A stretch of DNA of 64,000 bases, taken from NCBI GenBank assembly GCA_002633025.1, contig NMRB01000513.1, forward strand, positions 199,813 to 263,812, given 5' to 3'. Numbering within the stretch: the first letter of the stretch is position 1; each line of letters opens with the position of its first letter. Below, one piece after another: positions 35,826 to 49,612 of the stretch. This DNA is from Notospermus geniculatus. Its lineage: Eukaryota; Nemertea; Pilidiophora; Heteronemertea; Lineidae. The notes below the pieces were generated by a model, which saw only the letters and a program-made list of their open reading frames with translations, made no database searches and had not been told where the DNA came from. The position numbers and the translations under genes are program-made.

Positions 35826-38800
35826 TTATCGTAAAAACGCGATATATTACACTCTGGTCCCATTGATTCGTGATCATTACACACCACATCATAATGAAAC
35901 TTCGATTCGCTACCACTTTTACAACACATCCGTGGGTTGACAGCTTCATTGGCAAGGTCAACGCTTCAAATGTTGCCTTCATGTTTGGACATAGCGTGCA
36001 ATAAATCCATTGAAATTAGATGGAATACATGTAGCAATAACATGTACTTTTGTAAAATATTCCTGGAAATCAACGGCAAGTCCAGAGATTTGTCATGTAC
36101 GAAAATAATAATCTGCGTCGACACGTCGACTTACGGACCTGTACCCGGTACGCAGAACTACTCCCAGGACATCTTCCAATGGCATTATGGTGTCCAGCCG
36201 AACAATGACCCAAGGCCAAGTAACGGATGGGAATTACAGAAACGGAAGTACAAACGCTCCGAAGACAATGGTAAAGCCTCCGTGACGCTAAGTGCACCCA
36301 TTTGTACAAAAGGATCAACTCTGCTTTGTATATGTCGCGACTGTCGGGTGGGGAATTAACACATAAGGTTTGTCTAACGTATCATCCATTGACATCACTC
36401 ACAGAAAGTGGGATTTAGCTCCTAAAGCCGCAACATAATCTGAGATTCTATGCAATATGTACATTCTATCCTTCCCGTTAGGCTATTTTCTCGGTCAACG
36501 TTGATGCTATTTGGATAGGCATTGCAGATACCCCAAGGGTAAAAGAGAGCTATATTTGGTAAATTGACGTTTTCCATAACCCGTCATGAATCAAGATCAA
36601 ATCGGATTATTGCCACAAATCAAACATGGTCATCATAAGCTCTTATGCACATCTCAAAATCCGTTGATTGAGCCCAAAAGCTAACGTTTTAAAGCCAAAG
36701 CAGAGACGACGCTGTGGTAAATCCTTTTCTTGTTCACCGATTTCGGATCAGCAAAAAAGTGTTATACCCATCGACTCGTGCTGCCTCGTTCTGACAGAAT
36801 ACCGGTACATGTCAGAACTGAAACATATTTTACCTACCGTGAGTCATCAATCCATTGTTCCTTGAATATGGTAGGCTATTGTTAATTCCACACCGAATTT
36901 GCTAAAGCTTTACTCTTCTCTCGAATTCTGGAGTAACAAAGAGTGGTACATATGATATTATACCAGGGGCCTGACCACGTCAGAAAGTGATTCCTTGAAC
37001 CCGTTTAACGACGGTCAACTTCATAATACTGTTTGAAAACATCTTACATGCATATAAACGACATGTTTGCAGGGGTAAGCAACAAAGTTCATGAGCAAAG
37101 GTTCTCAAAGAAAATCGTCAAAATGACAACATTCTTGTGTGACGTATACTGTGCAGTTGGTCAGCCACAAGAAACGTTAAAAACTAACTAGTATCTTTTT
37201 TCACATTGCTACAATGGAGGACATTGCATGTATACATCTGACTGGCTGGGCACACTTGCAACCAGAAAGCTTCATCCATAGACCGAGGTTAAATGGGAGT
37301 CCGCAGCAGTAGCCAATCAATGCACAGTGCCACAATGAACTAACCAATCGGGTTGTCGGGGATTTCGTGCATGCGAGCAAAGAGGAGCGTTTCGATACAT
37401 TCAACATCAACAAAAACATGGTGGTCCCCAGTGAAATGCCCCAGTTTTCACATCAAGATTGCGGTGCCACCATTAAAAGCGATGCATTCCTCGCCCAGTG
37501 GGGTTCCTCTGGTCGCGTGGCTTGCTCATTAATTTCCTTTTATTTGCGATACAATCCTTCGGAACCATATGAAAAATCATGACCTTCTTCGTGACGTAGT
37601 GGAACATGCCAAAAGTGTCCTGCAGTTATCAACGCATGAGACCACGCTGAACCTTCCATTTTTGGCCAGCATCGGTGAAATTCTGACGTAAACACAGAAT
37701 ACTCTATCCAGTAGGATGAGTGTGAAATAGACCCCCTCCCCGCTTTACCTCAAAAGCAGTATGATCCTCAAATGGATACTCCACTTCTCGATATATATTC
37801 CGCACGTCAATACGAGGCGATCATAATCTATCGTCGAACAATGTGAACTATCGTTGTAATGGTTGTGAACATACGATAGTAACCGTTAAGTATGAAGAAA
37901 TTAACTGCAGCTGTGACATCATGAATGTATGGGATTAATTTCATCAAAGTATATGTGTGTTATATTCAACTTTAAAGCCAATGCAGCATATGGCGTTCTA
38001 TTGTTGACATACTAAAAATACATATACAAATTTACTGGATTTGCATATATACATCCAGGTTTTGCTTGAGGTTTCTCAACCCAGGCGTCATTGGCCTCAA
38101 GCCAGGGTCTTCGACGATTCCCCATGAGTCAATGACATATTAGAACTACATGTACCAGGTACGAGTTACTCGAGGGAGAGATAAGTGAGTTTTTGCAGTC
38201 TTTAAACTGCTCGTACATGTACGTTTGCCATCAATCCAAAATTTCGAAATTACGACAAAAATTCACATTCATACCTTGTTTTGTCTCAACTTGTCAAACC
38301 TGGTCCAGTGTCTTATACGTCCAACGGAAGATTTATCGCCGTCCATTTATTTAGGCAACGTCCCAACAAGGACAGGAAATAGGTCAACCATAGTGACAAA
38401 GTGACCCATTTCCTCAACAACAAGGTACCCACATTAGCGGAGCCCACCATTCATTCCGATGAATTGCTGAGTAGTAATAACGAATATCAAGTAATCAATA
38501 ACTTCATAATCGAGTTGTCGACAATAAAACGCAAGAAATATTCCTTATGGACGCACTAATTTCCTGAATACGTTTACGGTATACACTCTTCGAATGATTT
38601 ATGACGCTATAGTGTTGGTCGGTACCCCGTCGGAAATTGGCGGAGGCGCCATTATTGACGTAGGTTCTGTTACCTGCTGCGAAAATTAAACACGTTGGGA
38701 AAATTTGGTGTCAATGGCTTGTAAATACTGACAATCAATGAATGATATTAGCGGATCTTAAGTGTGTAGTTCTATAACAAAGGCATAAAACGATGACAAC

Positions 38801-41800
38801 TTTTCACCCAAAGTGCTTTCAGTTTCGTCGAAGTGTGTTGTCTGGGATCCTCAGGCAGGCCACAGTCACATGCCTTTAATTACACAATACATGTATTCCC
38901 TTTATCAATCACATTGATCATATATTTATGGTAACGGGGCATGATATGAGAGTCGTAAATATGACTGATGCACGCGACCACCCTGGACTTTATCAAAAAT
39001 GCAGACAATGTCGGTCTGCTTCGCCCAAAGCGTTCTTCACTTGATGAATATTTCATTTGAATAAGCCGAACGATGTGAACTAAACATGTTTTACTTGAGT
39101 GTTGTCAACTTGCCCAAGTAATTAGTCAGTGCATGCCACATATGGAAACATGTGCACTCTGTTGACTAATGATGGGGGATCTCTCAATTCTGTGCTGATT
39201 AGCGACGGCAGAGACCCTTGAAATTTCAAGGATTATGTGTACATTACATGTGTAGGTGGAACATAGTATTCATTATGCCACGAAGTAAAATGCACCGAAA
39301 ATATCGTATGAAAAGCGATGATACACCAAAAGGTGGTACAACTATCTTGTACTTTACTCTATAGAAGTGACGCGTTCTGCCTTCAACACAATNATATGAG
39401 ACAGAACTGAAGACGATAAAGCCTGAATTTTGATCGATTTGGGAACTAAATCGCTACTGGCATTTGTTTTTTGGGACACTTTGTGTACCAATACCAATAT
39501 CACCGAACAAAGCAAAAGCAGAGCGACTGGAGGCAAATAATGAAGACTTACCAGCGAAACCAAGTGAAGTGGTAAACGAAACACAGTTCACAGCAACCAA
39601 AGATGTAATGACGAAAGTTACACTCGACCATTGCAATGGTCAAACAGGGTAAAATCCAATATGTTGATGTGATATCATTTGTTGCCGAAGGTACGTTGCA
39701 CATGTCCTCCTGTATTCACACCTAGTCCTACTCGGAGCACGTTCCTTGCTCAAGTGATTCAGATAGGGCAAACAAAGCTCCATCACAGGGCACGCGACGA
39801 CGTCCTTGAAATTTAAACGCCGTTGTTTCCGCGTGCCGTAATATCAGACAGCTGCGGACGCGTGCCGTGTGTTGCCCAAGAGGAAAATCAAGCTACCACT
39901 TTACGGGTCTCTCTACAATACCACAGCGATCACCTGCCCAGGAATCAGAATGGGTAATTGGAGAGAACCCGCAGGACACCCCGTGGAACGGTCCAATTTC
40001 TTGTCTAAGACGCCACAAATATCTTGTCCATTGATTTAGAAGTATTCACCGCTCCCTCCCTCCGGAGTTATGCCACCCCTTTCCGGTTGTTCGAACCGCC
40101 AGGGGGCGTGTTGACACGTGCCCTTAGAAACCTGTTGTTTAATCCTTATCAAAATTGAACAGTTGGCCGACAGATTGTAAACATAAATATAGTTTCATTT
40201 TAATTTTCATCGAGGTTCCCTTCGGTGGTCCAGTCTCGTCGTAGGAGATGCGAGGCGGCAAGTACGGACATCTATGTTGTCAGCCACGATACCAAGGAAG
40301 GCAACTTCCTTTGGGAAGACAACGTTGCGCACATGGACAGTTTGAATTCCCTTGTCGCCGTACATTATTTGTAGGGAAATATGGCGTGTTAAAACTGACA
40401 CGCAACATTCATTATGTTACAGTATTTATTCAGTCGCACAGTCATTTTGCCAATGAAGCCAAAATATTTAGTTTCGTTGATCATGTTGATCATATTGATA
40501 GGGTGATGTGTACATAGAGAGATCGGTCAATTAGCACCTTGGTCGGCCTTTATTTCAGAATTGAACTTGGGATTGCTTACACATTCGTATTGAAATATTC
40601 AATACGTGTTTTGTTCAAAAGCAATATTTTCATAGCGATGTTGCATTCACGCATTTTGCTCGATTCACAGGTGCATCTTTTCCGGCAGTGAGTGGTATCA
40701 ATATCATTAACAGCAGGACTCATTTGATGCACCATCACCACTAGCTTTCTGCCAAGATATACTTGTTGACAACAGTACACTGTGTCAAGTAACGTCCTGG
40801 CAACTCGGCTCGCGTAGATTATGCCCGGGAGATTATGCCCTTCCCTTCAATTCTTCCGGCATGTGACGATCGGGTCAGTCCACCTTCCAGGAATGCAGTG
40901 TTGATTTGAACTGGTCACCAGTCTAGGTATACCTTTGGGCAAATCAAAGTATGTGTTTGCGCAATACATAAGTCACATTTTCGCGTTAATCATTACTTAG
41001 GAATGTCTAGCGGCATTTGACAAAGCTTTTGAGTGATCGTTTCAAACAACTATTAATTAGTGACCCATATAAAGGAATTTCTGGTGAAAAGCACTGCCTA
41101 TCACAGGAATCCAGATGTTTTGCCGATATTCCCCTTTGAGGACCTTTTCGCGGAAAGAAACAAATATTCCGCCCTTTGTCAACATCCTCAGCATATCAGG
41201 CGGAGATGAATGTTTCTGACGTCATCAGCAGGAACGCCTGTCAAGTTTGCGAATGCCCTGCCCTCTTTTGTCGGAATGAAACAACTCGAACCAAGTCCAT
41301 TGGTCCTTTCTTTGTAACAAGCGATATGATTGGTTCCCATGATGGTGGCCAGCGACACGCAGCATTGCCAACAGAGGGCAGTTGAAAGGCTGGCAGATAT
41401 TTACGATTTCGTGGCATCTCAGACTGACACACAGTGCATTGCCACTTTTCAGAAATCACAACTTTTTTGGTTATGGCGGAATTCATTTAAAGATGTGGGG
41501 CATGTTTCATAAAGTGACTTTAACCTTTAACCGAATGGAAATGCATTGAAGTTAATAGTACTACATGTATTAGGTTAAAGTCACTTTGAAACAAGCCCAT
41601 ATGATCTATGTGTCACGGTATCCAGTTGCAGCCAACCCCTGGCCCCTCTACATACTGCCCTGCACTACTGGCATATCCATTGCTTTTGCCAGAAAAGAGC
41701 GTGCAACAATCGCACCATCGCTGATTACATTGCTTTTTCATTATGGATTACTGTAATAAAACCTATATAATGGCGAATGGCTTTTATTAGATGAAGTAAA

Positions 41801-42790
41801 AGGTAGATGTTGATGATTCTATGGTGATCAATACGGTCACTGCTTTATATGCTGTGTGTACCAACATTTGGTGTCGCCGAAGTTTTCCAAACACGCTCGA
41901 GATTCTTCGAAGCGAAAAAGTACCTTACATGCATCGATAGTTGGTATTCCCAGTAATCATACCAAACTAAATTATTCAGGTTGTATTTAAACCATAACTA
42001 AAAATCAATTGAACTATAAGTTTCTATCATATGATTTCGTGCTCGCAGTGTCTGCACCATTCACCCAGGCACCATTCAAAGCAAACTGTAAATGCGCAAA
42101 CACCTCGAGGCGTCAACGGCACCATCAATATATCTTTTGTAATCGTGTATTCATTCTATCATAATAGACAGTTCATTTTCACTCAGACAAGCGTAAATAT
42201 TGTCAAGCCATGTGGCCTTCAAATCTAGAAATTAAAGTGGTTGACGCTACATGCTAATGGGCTACGAACCGTAATTCAGTTTATGTAAGTAAGTTCACAT
42301 GTGCACACGGTACGGTACGGTAGGCTTGCTGGGAATCACCGATGTATGGCCACGACTCACTCAAACTGTACACTCTTTGAAAAATGCTCCCTTGGTTTCA
42401 ACATTATTAGCCTGAAATATTCCTCCCAGCTTCTGTTTCACGGTACTCATCGGCGATATATAGGTTTAAAGTCAATTGACTTTCCAGCACCATTCGTTGG
42501 AAATTGAGACGACAAATTAGATGAACTGAGTTCAAGTACATGTAATAATCGGTGCTTGTTGTATTGTCCTTACCCGCGGCCCTCAAGGGCCATAGCACTA
42601 ATGACAAAATAGAATACGGTCTTTGCGGTAGTTTATAACCTTACTGCAACAATTTGAATGCAAACTGAAAATCTCGTGAAGTGCACAGACGAATAGAAGA
42701 TGTTTATTAGCATTTCAACAGGAAAAATGATCGACCTTGACCAGAACTTGAACCTTTCAACACAAAAAAGTAGATATCTCGAGTGTCGTC

Positions 42791-42860
42791 GAGGTCACGT
42801 GATTGGTGATTGACGTCACATGACTGGTCGCGCACACCGGAAGGCAGCCATCTTTGAGAG
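42791..42860. promoter_or_regulatory. Promoter-like cluster, second copy
   Basis: CACGTG, ATTGG, TGACGTCA (42811-42818), CCGGAAG and GCCATCTT are retained exactly as in 26371-26440, while flanking DNA shows indels. Confidence 0.4.
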
Positions 42861-43106
42861 CTCTCAACTGACCTGGCATTCTTACGTGGGCGTCAGGGCG
42901 TCCACTTATGCGAGTTTTTCTGTCTGGTGCAACTTCTGAAGAGGTTGACCATTATAGCATGCGTTGAGATGTCAGGTATTACAGCAATGTGTGTCAAGAA
43001 CCCTTTACCGGAACCAAGAAGGTATCACATGCAGTTTCAGCCATGTTTTACACGGTTATCGCCAAGCTAACATGGAAATGAATCACGGAAAGGATGGCTT
43101 CGGCCC

Positions 43107-46100
43107 CTTCAACATGTTCAAGAGAGGATGACTGTGTTCAACTGCTGTGTGAAAGAAACTCACGTATTGTTCACTGACGTTGTGTTCTTTCTAGCTGATG
43201 GTAGGAGGTTGATAAAACGAATCACGAGGCTGAGTCGTGCGGAGGGTTTACGGAAAGCAACAGTCAGATGATGTGGTCCATGGACCCCATTCGATGGCCG
43301 ACGTTCGTCAGTGATGTACCATCACCATTTTATACAACCCTTTTTTGGCAGATTCAGTTCGCTGGCAGACATGACAGAGGCTCAGTCTAGGCTTGTAGCC
43401 AATCAAATAGGCTTACATAGCGTCGTCATCATGGCCTCTTGCTGCCGGTGGAGATAATATTCACTTGCTGTGAAAAGTGTCAATCTGCCCTATCAATCTG
43501 GCCACGTAATGAGAGGAAAATGTTACACCAGACGTCACCTATGGCATCGCTCCCGGCAATAACAGAAATAGTGGCGTGGAACCGTGAATAGTTCGTTTCG
43601 GCGTGTGGAAGATGACTCATTTACGAACGAAGCAAGAGTCAACACGCCCCCTCCCCGACACTGGCGCATGAAAGACACAATGTTATCTATTTATGTACTC
43701 GTGTAAGGAATTTCAAGGACCTTTGTACCATTTACTGTGAAAGGTGAAAAGATGTGTTGTCTCAAACTAAAAACTTTATTTTCCTTTTCAAACTGCTGAT
43801 CAGCCTCTGGGCAAAAGAAGCTTTTTTACCAGGAAGGCAACAAAGGACGTGGAGAAAACGCTTATAACAGAAATGACGAGGCCAACTTTGTAAGCTGAGA
43901 AGGCAGTGAAGCCAGACCAATCAGAGTGAAAGACGATGAAACCTCCTGAAATCCAGAGAATATGTCATTGTCACAGAAATAACCAAGAAGCTTTTTGACA
44001 ACCCTTGGGCCAGAATCCCTCTTGACGTCGCCTCACCACTCAAAAATCACACGCACAATCAAGAAAGCAAACACCCTTACATACTCCCTTTGACCAACTA
44101 TTCCTGTTTTAGCAATCGTGGTGTCATTGAAATTAGACCACGGGATAAGTGGTATAAGTGCCATCCTGGGTGTCATCTCTTTGGTCAATAGCTTTGTCAA
44201 CTCTGACCGCAAGTTTGGCTCCAGCAATAATGGATTCCTTGGCAGCCATTTTTAACACATCGTGTCATTCAGATTATCAGAAGCTTCGTTCATAAAGGCC
44301 CTGGATCTTCTGGAACAATAGACCAAAATGTATTTGGAAAACGTATACTAGTAGTTAGTACCTGCCTGTACAATGTAGCCAACAACGAAGCGCATACCTG
44401 GTGTTTGATCAAGTGAGTGGGATTGAATTCTAGTAAATAGTACGTACTATAGCACAATAAATGATATAGTAGACGTCTGTAAGTGTATATTCTTTCTTAT
44501 TGTGCCACACCTATAATTAGTGCTGACAATGTTGCCTGACGAACAGGCATAACACCAAATATGAACAATGTTGTCTGATAAGGAATGAGCACTCTTTTAT
44601 TTACAATCGCGGTGAAATTGACGTGAGCTGAGCAAACAATTGTTCTCGACCAAAGATTGTCTGGGTTCATTAGGTCTACATGCAATTTACAACGGACTTG
44701 CATACAAAATGGTTGCCAGGCAACCAAGAGGGCACAATAAACACGTTGAATGGAAGTCTTGTAGTGATTAATGAACTGTGAAGTAAAAAATAAGCATGTT
44801 GAATTCACTCCATTTACCTGACTTCTGAGTTTCAATCCTTACGTTGATTTCATTGCCAGTTTCAAACAAGAGGGGAGACCAACAGTGATCTACAGGGAGC
44901 CCCAAATGAACCTCGAATCAGACTTCACAAAAGTTGGAAAATATGACTTCACTCAATGAAAGGAAGCTTTGTTTGGTCAAGTAGTAAGAATACGTTAAAT
45001 ACATGTAATTAGTTCGACCTCGTCGTGAACAGGAAATGTACGGGTGGATGTCAGCAAACGCCGGTATATAGAAGTTCTTTTTTTGCACTGCCTAGTTCCT
45101 TGCCGGGACGACGACGACGACCCACGACAACTACATGTACGTACATGTACATATTTGGGAAAATATAGTAATCCTCTAACCTTATCAAAGATTAGGACAA
45201 GGGCACTGTGGCTCTATCAAGAAGGAAAGGATACCAACAACCATCTGAAAAAAGTTCTTACCTTCATAACGGGCTTAACAAGCCATAAGGCAGAAACAGA
45301 ACCACTGCTAATCCAGAAAGTTAGGCTGTTTAATCCGTGACTACGTAAAGTTTATCCTTAATCCGTTGTCCCAAGTATTTATGGAGTCGGTCAATTAGTT
45401 TATCTCTAGTCCGAGATAGGACTTACATTATTCTTCATGATAGATCCACTGACGAGGCACAAAGCTGAAATTACGAAATGACTACGTTAGTAATTGACAG
45501 ATCGTTTACTTTATCGATTGGTGGTCGCTACTGCGTCGCAGTTTGCACGAGACAGGAAAGGTAATCAAATGTTGGTTAAACGGTGATGTTCTTTGTTCTG
45601 GCATCACTGTCAGTTCAAATCATATTGAAGAACAGTTCTCGCTGAAAATCCTTTATGAAACCAATCAAATCCACGTTGTCGGCAAAGAAAACTGACGAGA
45701 CATCGTTCCTAACGATGCTACATGTAGTCTTTGTTCCGTGCGTCACTGCAGTTCAGATCACTATTGGTGAACAGTTCTCGCTGAAAATCCTTCAATGAAA
45801 TCAGTTGAATTCAACGTTGTCGGTAGACAACTGACGAGACAGGAACAGTTATGAACCATTGGTAATGATGCTTTTCTTTGTTCCGTACGTCACTGCAGTT
45901 CAGATCACTATTGATGAACAGTTTGTTGCTGAGAATCCTTTATGAAATCAGTTGAATTCAACGTTGTCGGCAAAGACAAATCGGTCTACGTTGTTTGCAA
46001 GAAGAGACCTCCAAGTGTTATGGCTATGTGTTCTTTCTGATACATGTACAATCATGTTATTTCATATCACCATGAGGAAGTGTTGAGGTCAAGATATATT

Positions 46101-49100
46101 CTAGAGTGGTCGGCAAACATACGGCAAACGATGTAATGTAGGAAACTTGAATTCCCAGTATAAAGTTCCCCGAGTCGAAGAGAAGTCCGTTTACATGTAT
46201 CACGACGTGCTGAAGCTGAATCCTGTTGCAAATTTGTCAGAAAGCAAGGAGCCAAAAAGCAACCGAGAAAAATTCAGCGCAGAGAATTCGGCAACTTGTC
46301 AGTCGAGACGTAATGCCATGAATATAGCCGACTGAATACTTTTAACTGAAGTGCAAGGCAATAGGCCTATATGTGGCACATTGATACAAAGAGACCGCCA
46401 CACTTGAAAGGAAACGTCGCACATAAACATCCCACCCCGAACCCACCAAGGGTGCTTCAGTTGGATAGTTGACACCTCCAGAGACGTCCAGCAAACAGGA
46501 ATCGACGGTTGTTGACCGATAAAAAATTACTGTGCTGCCTTGCACCTGATGTACTAGTACCCGAAGAATGTTCATAAAAACTGCGAGGTATTTGATATCC
46601 AGAATAGCAGACTGAGATTATAAGTTGGAGAACATCCCTATCCACTTCATAATGCAAATTTTAAGTCAATCCACGTCCATTAGAGTATGATGAATACAGT
46701 ATATCCACGTATCCGAACCTAAATCCTAACCTTTGGCGAACCTGTTCTCGGCTTCTTCCAACGATGACTCGGCAAAGGCGAACACGACAATAAAAGGGTC
46801 CCAATGACCATGGAAATCAACCCCTCTCTCCTCATGTGATAACATTCAGATATTCCTGTTTGCTCGGTGAAGCTGGGCCGACTCAGGGGCAAATGTACTG
46901 ATCACTACAAACCTCGAAAATTCCGAGCGATATCGCCGCTGGGTGGTCGGCAGTCGAAAAAGTCCTACTATGCGCAGCAACGTCAGGTACACAGAGATGA
47001 CCTTCTGCCCCGCCCAGCATAACAAGCGTGTTCATTTAAACGGTAATTTTGATAGAGGCTCAGTGTGAGAGAAGAATGAATATGTCCATCAAACCCGACC
47101 AGAAATTCCCTATTGATGGAGTATGGTACCTAATGCACGCATCTTCATCTTTTGTGGTCTCTCTTTGTCTGGGGGCTAATGCGACCAAAGTGGTACCGTG
47201 TGAGTGTGGTATCTGGTTGCAAGCTGTCCATCAAATGGCGAGTATTGTCCGCGCAAGGTTCCCTCGTATTATGACGACACCGTGTCATTGTAACATTCCC
47301 CTTGGGGAGTTTTAACGTGACAGGGATTATCAGTCAAGAGATCTCAAAACCTAAAGGAAATATCAATGAAGAAGCTACAGTCTACACGCAAATGGAACAG
47401 AGCGAGGCCAAAGGGTATTCGTATTTCCTTTCTTGGCATGTGACTTAACAGCGATTGTATCGGGCGTCGTTCGGTTAGTCTCTCAGCGCTGTTCTGTGTC
47501 AAGTAATTGAACTGAAATTCTGAAAAAGGTATGAAGGAATGTCCATAACGACCCGAAATATCCCAAAATAGCAATATTTTCTAAAATAACATTCGAATAT
47601 TAACCTATTTTTCAGATATATTTTCTGAAATATTCGAATCATGTTGTCGTCTGCTATACTGAGAAACGAAGACATCGAAAGAAGACGCCTTCATGCTTTC
47701 GCCGTTCCTTGTATAGCTCACAACATGAGTGATTCCGGACCTTTTGAAAATCTACCCTGTGACGTCTCACAGAGACAGAAGCCAGTTTCACTGAGAAAGA
47801 GGCTTGTAATTATCCTTTTAATGCCGATACCATTACGCTCCACTCACAAATAATCGTTGCTTGAGGAAAAAAAATTGATTCGCGCCATACTCAATTCGAT
47901 ATGGTGCCAAGTGGTATTTCAAGCGATTTACATTTTAAGAATCAACCGTTAATACGGCCAATGATTGACGCCTTTGGCGATACTGGCACACGAAACTTTT
48001 TTCTTCATTCTTATTGATCCATCTATTTAGCTGAGTAAAATGATTGTTTGTCTTACAACAGTACAAGCACATTACTCGGCCTAAACAAATTTCGATATAT
48101 TCATGCAAAATGGTGTAAACAGCGGGCCTTTGGTTCTTGGTTATTCAAGCGCCTTAATCGAACAACTACACATTCGAGGCCTGGTTGTAGTGTGTAAACG
48201 AGAAGACATAGCCTGAGAAAATAGGCCTATTACCAGGGACCTGATCTTACCAAGATGAAAATCATAAAAATCACTTGATATCAGCTGACAATGCATCTCC
48301 CTCTTGAGGTAAACCACCTTTTATGTTGAAAAAACGTCGCAATGTGCGCCTGACGACACAGCCTATTCGTGGCAGTGCCGCGTAGGCCTTCCTTCTATTT
48401 TACGAGTAGTGAACACTGCCGAAAAGCAACCATTGAAATCACCCAAAAGAGATATAGGCTAAACTATCGGCAATCGGCTGATTCCATGAGCTGTAAGATC
48501 ATGAAAAATTTACCTCTTGGTTATCATCAGTTCGTTGACTCGAAGGACAGAATCGCATGAAGAACATACAGCTACATGTATACTCCAATATCTTCAGTCA
48601 CAACACCTGAATGACAAGATAGAAATCTACCATTTCCATATAGGACTTTCACAACCACAGCCGATGACCAATATCAAGATTGGTCGGAGTATCGAATCAC
48701 ATGCTATAAACAGTGTGACAGGTACGAGTAAATACCGTATAACACCTGACACCACAAAACATCGAAAATGTCTATTAATCAATGCACCACTCGATAGTTT
48801 ATTTGACGTTGGGATTTTTATCACCGATAAATTGATTTCGTACGTAATGAGATTATTGTTTGATTGACATTAATGCCAAACGTTTATCAATTTTTCTGCA
48901 GACAACGACAGCCTCTTAGCTTCTTGGAATTGGATCGTCTGGCGTCTGCAAGCTCAGTGCATTTCATCAGCATGACATGCGATGTACATGGAAGGAACGA
49001 CTAAACCCAATGACCTTCTAGATCGACGAGATTCATGGTTCGAGAAGAAAAAGCCTTTGATTGAAATCTCAATCCTTTTCTCAGCGACAACTATCTCCTG

Positions 49101-49612
49101 TAGGGCCCTAGGCCAAATTTCTTTTATACATCAGTCATCGGCCGTAGGCTTCATGCACCACCTTTCAAAGACAGTCGTGACTTTCTTGATCTTTTTCTTG
49201 ACACACGTTTTGTTGACTCACAAAAAGGTGACAAACCCGCATTCACCCATTTACCATGCAGATGAAAATGACCCAAATCTTGGCATGACTTGGTGCCAAG
49301 GTTCCTTTCCCGACATAACGACAAACTAGAATGGTTTTTTCCTTGACTTGTTTGACCAGCAAGATGATATACCAACACCAGCCTGAAGCATGAATGGCAC
49401 ATTCCCACGGGAGGCGTTCATGATGTCATTCTTGACTTTTCTTCGCGGCAGAGTCCCAGATAGTTCTGCCCAAAGAATTCACGCAAACACAGTTTTTCCT
49501 TCGGTTGAAAATGGCCAGCGCCTGGCCATTGAAAAGAAACTCACGGATTTCATTCTGGAATAAAATCGCAGGCAGACCCTGAAATCATCACATATCTGCT
49601 TAGTGCTTATTA
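43107..49612. other. Intergenic spacer
   Basis: No gene is recognised. An open stretch on the minus strand ending at 43800 encodes two hydrophobic segments and is discussed as a finding. A tandem repeat lies at about 45575-45990. The remaining open frames are short, without recognisable domains or splice structure. Confidence 0.4.
45575..45990. repeat. Three tandem units of about 140 bp
   Basis: Each unit contains TTTGTTC.G, a CACTG.CAGTTCA.ATCA stretch, GAACAGTT, GCTGAAAATCCTT (once GAGAATCC) and CACGTTGTCGGC or AACGTTGTCGG. Units 2 and 3 are more similar to each other than to unit 1. Confidence 0.7.

Larger units (their letters stand above)
28811..42790. other. Noncoding region upstream of RASSF (copy 2)
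   Basis: Collinear with 12392-26370, without supported genes. Copy-specific content includes a gap (34105-35092), a nested palindrome array (35093-35326), a 419-bp TIR element (35407-35825) and a stretch with one N (39393-39722) that replaces the copy 1 gap region. Confidence 0.5.
26698..43106. repeat. Copy 2 of the 16-17 kb duplication (probable haplotype 2)
   Basis: The block begins abruptly inside the RASSF coding exon (equivalent to position 9588) right after the N at 26697. It runs collinear with copy 1 to GGATGGCTTCGGCCC at 43106, after which new sequence follows. The true locus is therefore most simply 1-26696 followed directly by 43107 onward. Confidence 0.85.
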
